64,000 nt of DNA, from assembly GCA_946902985.2 (NCBI GenBank), contig OX336388.2, positions 1,216,850,609 through 1,216,914,608 on the forward strand. The letters run 5' to 3'. This DNA comes from Meconema thalassinum. Lineage: Eukaryota; Arthropoda; Insecta; Orthoptera; Tettigoniidae. The notes under the pieces were generated by a model that was not told the origin of the DNA, made no database searches, and saw only the letters and a program-made list of their open reading frames with translations. This document shows, in pieces, positions 59,261 through 64,000 of this stretch; the stretch's first letter is position 1, and each line of letters starts with the position of its first letter. The position numbers and the translations under genes were made by a program.

Positions 59261-60005
59261 TACAGGGTAGTTAAAAAAAAAACCCACACAAGACACGGCA
59301 CAAACCTAGAAGAATTGCTGAGTTTTAAAGTACTCACTGTTTGAAATTAAATAATTTCGAAACAAAAGGATGTAAACTTGGTTTGATTGGTCCCTTCTTA
59401 TTATTTTCCTTTGAGGGTACCGTAACGCATACCTTGATATGCTTCAGACAAGGATTTTGCCTGCCATCCAAACCCTGTATGGCAATGAAATCTTTTACTT
59501 CCAACAAGATGGAGCCCCACCTCACTACCATTGAGATGTCAGGTTGTACTTGGACGACATTCTACCAGAACATTGGGTAGGCGCAGAGGTGCTACTCCTG
59601 AGTATCCACCTCGGTCACCAGATTTGACACCAATGGACTTCTACTTGTGGGGGACCGTCTAGAATGAAGTAAGTGTATCGACAGAAACCAGCTACAATCA
59701 ACAAGTTATGTGACACAATCATGGTGTCATGTGCTGCCAGATACACTGACATCTGTAGTTCGGTCTGCACTTGGGTAACATCGGCGTTGTATAGAAGTGG
59801 TAATTGAGTTAGCTTACGGCTTTGTATTTAACAAAAGAATCTGATTATCATGTTGGAAGCCATTTTTCAGTGTTGCCTTAGTTATCGAAATTTCGAGCAT
59901 AGTAGGACATAACTCTTTCATTGCCAAAAGGTGTACCTGTACGTTAAATGTGTCATAATATAAAGACTATCCAACAGTGAGTACATTTTTTTGAACTGCC
60001 CTGAA
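59261..60005 (+). mobile_element. decayed mariner-relative (DD41D-like)
   Basis: Ends ACAGGGTAGTT and (reversed) TTCAGGGCAGTT are diverged inverted repeats followed by A-runs. The body keeps FYFQQDGAPPHYH (second Asp), then PEYPPRSPDLTPMDFYLWG (third Asp) and NEVYRQKPATINKL, with stops. It is related to but distinct from the element at 27922. Confidence 0.75.
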
Positions 60006-60217
60006 TATATTATAAGTGAAAAGAAATGGTATGATCCCATTAGAATCATGGTATGTTTTAAGCTTGTGTTGCAATATGGGTCAAGTCCATTGCATGCATG
60101 CCATATGGATGCTTATAAACATTTCCGCAAACGACTGATTGCCTAGCTACTACTGCTGCTGAGAAATCAGCATCAAAACAAACACACCATGGGTTACAGC
60201 CAGTGTCACTGTAACAT

Positions 60218-60300
60218 AGTTGTTATGGCGTGATACTGTCAGCCCAGAAATCCCTGTTCAAATCCATCACCTGGCAAAGTTTTCTCTTCAATTAGCGCTC
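60218..60300 (+). repeat. tRNA-like SINE head
   Basis: Box-B-like TGTTCAAATCC follows TTGTTATGGCGTGATACTG. Diverged; tail unclear. Confidence 0.35.
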
Positions 60301-60401
60301 TCAAGCCGATCTTGAGCCAAGTGCAGAGTTGACAACATCGTCCTGCAAATCCCATTTGGATTCATTAGCGAAGCATTCTTTTTTTCATATTATTTATCAG
60401 T

Positions 60402-60520
60402 ATGATCAATCCTCTAACGCTTAAATACCTGGTTCATGTTGTTTCCGACCACCTTATACATTATATATAATATATATTAGTGAAAAGAAAAGGTGTGATC
60501 CCATCAGAATCAAGAAAGCA
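60402..60520. repeat. repeat matching both flanks of the 59261 element
   Basis: GATCAATCCTCTAACGCT and TTTCCGACCACCTT match 59201-59252. AAAAGAAAAGGTGTGATCCC matches 60019-60038. It looks like a related copy without the transposon between. Confidence 0.6.
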
Positions 60521-60947
60521 TCTTATTTGTTTAATTATGAAATTATGCATGATGTTTTGGGAGGATAGGGAACTGTTTCAGGTAATGATAGTACGGGTCA
60601 TTGTAAAGAGAGTTGTAAAAAGATGGTTGCTATTCTCAGCCATGTCTGAAATACCAATAGTGAAAGGTTGCACAAGCTCATTGAATTTGACTCTTGTGTA
60701 TACTATGATTTACAACAGGAATGCATCAAACAAAGCAGTATTCACAAAATGAATTGCTTGCTCACATTACAGATAGGCCTACTGCTACTTATATAAGGGA
60801 ACAATGACTGGACCCAGAAAAATAACACACCATCTTAGGACATTAGTTGTAAAGTGTGCTGATATTCATGGTACAATTTTTGAGAACTAATTGTGAATGT
60901 AATTCATGAATGATGCATTACTGCTGTCTGCTTTCTTGTAACATATG

Positions 60948-61160
60948 ATTGGCTATGTGGTGCAGCGGTAAAATTCCCACATGTTGTGCCCAAAGTTGCA
61001 GTAATGAATCCTGGCACAGTCAGTTGGCATTACAGGGTGTGCAAATGCTAGGAAGCCATGTCAGTAGATTTACTGGCATGTTAAAGATCCCCTTTGGGCC
61101 AAATTTTGGCACCCTGGCAAAGGGGTTAAAAGAGATTTATAACTAATATTATTATTAATG
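60948..61160 (+). repeat. SINE family C, diverged plus-strand copy
   Basis: TGGCTATGTGGTGCAGCGGT begins the tRNA-like head; GGCATGTTAAAGATCCCCTT marks the body. Ends in ATATTATTATTAATG. Confidence 0.7.
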
Positions 61161-61217
61161 TAACATATACACCACAGTCTATCACACAACTGAGAATAAC
61201 AGCCATATGCAAGCAAC

Positions 61218-61221
61218 GTTT

Positions 61222-61257
<36 letters not shown>

Positions 61258-61259
61258 TG
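61218..61259. repeat. TTTC microsatellite
   Basis: About ten perfect copies of TTTC (GAAA on the sws strand), 0.55 kb downstream of exon A. Confidence 0.95.
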
Positions 61260-61800
61260 CATTTCCCAAAACTATTGTTTTTCAAAATATGACTCAACTT
61301 TTGTTTACTAAAGGAGAAATAGGAGCATAATTATGCCATGTTATAACTAACAGTCGTGAACACATTTCTAAATGCACAAAATAATACAACCACATCACAC
61401 TGAAAAACAACCAACCGTTAATTTAATAGTAGCATGCCACACAAGACACCAACATGTAACCTCTGGGTAAGAACAAGATTATTTACTTCACATTCCAAGT
61501 TAGTCATGCTGTCACCAGGCAGAAAGGATAAACACAAACATAACATTAATACCAATATATTTCAAGTTAGAAAACAAACAAACACTCAAGTACCACAACA
61601 GCTACAGGTCCAATTCAACAAGTAAAGGCAAGAGGGGAAAAAAAATTAAAAAAAAAAAAAAATATGCAAGGAACCGAATAAAAGTTTCAAGCAGAGCAAA
61701 TTAAAATAATAAAATTCATAATTATCATTTTACGATGCAATAAACATATTCCACTGACAATGACATCTCTTTCTTATATAATGGCTTGTGATTGGATTAC

Positions 61801-61917
61801 CTGGCAAGTTGTTGACATAGCCTCCATCCAATAAGAGGTGTCCATCAGCAGGGTCACAAAGGGGTGGCATGTAGCCTGACAATGACATTGATGCCCGAAT
61901 GTAACGCCACAAACTTC
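61801..61917 (-). CDS. sws: sws/PNPLA6 patatin-domain exon A (canonical form)
   Basis: This is an internal exon of swiss cheese, the insect neuropathy target esterase. That protein is an ER-anchored serine lysophospholipase acting on phosphatidylcholine and lysophosphatidylcholine. Reading minus strand, a TTGCAG acceptor precedes GAAGTTTG, and the exon ends CCAG before the donor GTAATC. The 117 bp encode [15 protein letters not shown], then [19 protein letters not shown], then NNLP. LLLDGG holds the Asp of the patatin Ser-Asp catalytic dyad. The GxSxG exon is not in this window. Entry and exit phase is 1, and the trailing G joins exon C to give the familiar NNLPAD. The sequence looks like the standard arthropod exon. 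Identification rests on recalled family motifs, so the family is certain and the isoform use is inferred. Confidence 0.93.
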
Positions 61918-62820
61918 CTGCAATAGATTTTCAAATATTACAGCACAAGGCATGCAAGGCAAGCAGAAGCCGTCCTGCTTTGATGCTATGTTTGGCACCA
62001 GGTTGTATCCTAGACACAACATTATGTATGCCTACTACCTGCATTACAGAAATCAGTCAAGTAGCTTCTCAGCAGCAGGTAGCATATGTGTCTAAATATC
62101 ATGTGACAAAGGAACTTCATGCTGAGCAGTACACAGTTAATTCTAAAATATATGAATTTTCCCAAAATGTCAATAATATGGTTATTTATAAGGCGGAATA
62201 GATGGAAGAATGCTTTTCATGACAGTTCAATCAAACAGGTTGAGCTGAAATTATGAACTGCTATAATAATCCATTACACTTCAGCAAGGGTAAACCCTCC
62301 AATATGCCTGAATAGCACAGCTTACTAAGCAACTTTATAATAGACAAATACAAATGAAAGATTCCTACATATAATATGAACTTCGCTTATTTGATCTCGA
62401 TGGCAGCCATCACACCAAGGACCAGTTTTACAACTACACAATACAATAACTGTTAGAATCTTTTATATCATCAGCAACAAGTGAAATCCATTTGTATGAA
62501 GGGCACATATCTCTCACAGGTTCAGGGTAAAGGAAGTAACTAAGCAATGTCAAACATGCTAGAAAGGAGGAAACCAATGGCAATATCAATAGAGTTGGCC
62601 CACCAAAACATTTATGACTCCCAAGCTCCAGTGTGAATGTGACTATGCTGAAGTCCTTCATAAGTCAATACTGCATAGATCAATATACTGTATTCATTTT
62701 CAGTGTTTCTAAACAAATCTAGGGGTCAATTCCAAGAGACACATTTCTTTAAGACTATCATTTAACTAAATTTGAAGGAAAACAAGATAAAGTATAGTGT
62801 TGCAAAACCAAAACATAGAA
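61918..62820. other. intron upstream of sws exon A, nothing else recognised
   Basis: I looked on the minus strand for the preceding sws exon (expected to end in ITASC-type sequence before the split Gly) and did not find it. No repeat recognised. Confidence 0.4.
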
Positions 62821-62836
62821 TTATGAATGCGTTTCT

Positions 62837-63010
62837 ATGTTGGCCAGAAATGTTCGGCAACGTGCTCCTGAGACTCTCCAGCAACTTCGGGTGATGCTGC
62901 ATGAGGAGTGGGAACGCATCCCACAGGAAAGCATTTCACAAATCATCGCAAGTATGGCAAAGAGGTTATGTGAGGTGAATTGTGCTAGGGGTGGAAATAC
63001 CTGTTTTTAA
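62837..63010 (+). pseudogene. Tc1-type transposase C-terminal fragment
   Basis: 58 codons read QRAPETLQQLRVMLHEEWER, then IPQESISQIIASMAKRLCEV and CARGGNTCF. This is the typical end of Tc1 transposases (WE.IP...I..LI.SM..R..V...GG.T.Y). No catalytic part or left terminus. Confidence 0.88.
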
Positions 63011-63612
63011 GTGTTCAGTTCTTGTGTCAGTACCCAAAGGAATGGATTAATTCTGTAATGTTAAATTTTGGAACTCGGATTAACATTTTAAAACGACTAT
63101 GTAATTTACTCAAAATTTAAGACATTTTCACTTTTTTTTCTTATTCTAGAAAATTAGACAGATTTTTTATTTGAAGCATTTTTTGTAGTCGAAGTGGTTT
63201 TTAAATGTTTAAAAAACAATTAATTATGCATAATTTTTACATAAGAATAATTGCAGTGCAATAAATTATGAGAACAATTAAAAAATACAAGTGTTGCATT
63301 TTTTTTGCCGGTGAGTGTATAAGACTGCAGTTAGTTAGTTATTGTTGTTTTAAGGGGCGGAACTACGAGGTCATCTGCCCCTCTTAACACAGATTAAAGA
63401 ATACAAATTTTGAAATGAATTTAAAATTTTGAAGTCGACATCTAAATTTAAAAAGACCAAAAATTAATAAAACAAAACAAAAAATTAAAATAAAAAAAAA
63501 TTATAAAAATAAACAAAATTTACGGAAAAACAAAACATTATCATTCAAAAACGAACAAGTCGTTGAGTCAATGTTCACTGGAAATTTAGATTGCTGGCCC
63601 TAACCCACATTA

Positions 63613-63683
63613 CGCTCTCTTGTTCACCGTCTACAGAAGTGGATTGATGCAAACGGTGGTCACATTGAACATCTGCTGAAGTG
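63613..63683 (+). pseudogene. mariner-type transposase C-terminal scrap
   Basis: RSLVHRLQKWIDANGGHIEH then LLK and a stop matches the usual ending of mariner-like transposases. Nothing else of the gene is visible. Confidence 0.65.
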
Positions 63684-64000
63684 ACACTGTTTCATCAGTT
63701 ATGATGTTACTGCTTACTTGTGAATGCCTTTTCCGTGCTGGATGTAATTTAAAATCATGACGTTTCTTTAAGCTATCGGCCACAAGTTTGTTTAGGAAAT
63801 CGGTAATTGTACCTTTTGTACTATGTGTACAGTTCTACACTTGTGTTAAACGTGACAAACAGTGTCTCCATTGCCATCCTCTACAACGTTAGTTATTTCA
63901 GAAGGTACGAGGTTTAGGGAAGTGAAACCAATTCTGTTATCAATAATTGTATGTTTACTTTTGATTTTGCTAGAAAATACATGTATGTTCCATTAAAAAA
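63684..64000. other. no feature recognised
   Basis: AT-rich intronic sequence to the window end. Confidence 0.4.

Noticed and set aside
62434..62661. 75-codon minus-strand frame, tested as a preceding sws exon
   Set aside because: Does not match any part of the NTE patatin domain that I recall and lacks the expected join to exon A.

Overview
This is a gene-poor, transposon-rich window from an animal, almost certainly an insect with a large genome. The only host gene I can name is swiss cheese (sws, PNPLA6/neuropathy target esterase), on the minus strand. It is seen as three patatin-domain exons separated by introns of 11 to 27 kb or more. The exon sequences are arthropod-like, and the tRNA-headed SINE families resemble those I associate with Polyneoptera (orthopteroid or phasmid-like insects). 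That placement is an inference.

The sws exons, in transcription order, are exon A (61801-61917), exon B (50317-50433) and exon C (22667-22881). A and B are two diverged copies of the same exon. Both are 117 bp, both have the same splice phases, and they share 27 of 38 full codons. Both encode the segment ending in the catalytic Asp of the patatin Ser-Asp dyad, and either can splice in frame to C. They therefore look like alternative, probably mutually exclusive, exons. B changes the highly conserved DGG to DGC. The GxSxG exon, the N-terminal half and the C-terminal end of sws must lie outside the window or were not found. A possible plus-strand exon of unknown identity lies at 14501-14642.

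The rest is intron filled with mobile DNA. From left to right: a decayed Helitron with an OTU domain (1.8-3.7 kb); a roughly 163-bp tandem array (5.1-6.7 kb) and a 5S-rRNA-derived retroposon (7 kb); an endonuclease/RT LINE broken by a rearranged mariner (11-13.6 kb); a young Ty3/gypsy-type LTR element (15.0-22.5 kb) flanked by an unusually long 155-bp direct duplication; a 3.7-kb element with 1.1-kb inverted arms coding for a nuclease-like protein with a cysteine-rich tail (23.1-26.9 kb); a DD41D mariner relative (27.9-29.2 kb); LINE 3' ends; a Tigger/pogo copy (35.9-37.1 kb); a piggyBac relic (38.8-40.3 kb); a P-element-like copy with terminal repeats (42.0-44.2 kb); a 3.8-kb long-TIR element carrying a tRNA-like box in both arms and nested LINE and SINE insertions (45.5-49.3 kb); a LINE 3' end (53.5-54.4 kb); a decayed mariner relative (59.3-60.0 kb); and Tc1/mariner scraps (62.8-63.7 kb). 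At least six tRNA-derived SINE families are scattered throughout, many with clear target-site duplications.

Apart from the sws exons, nearly every coding stretch is a broken transposon gene. I see no rRNA unit, functional tRNA, CRISPR array or bacterial-type operon. Boundaries come from reading the sequence by eye, not from alignment software.
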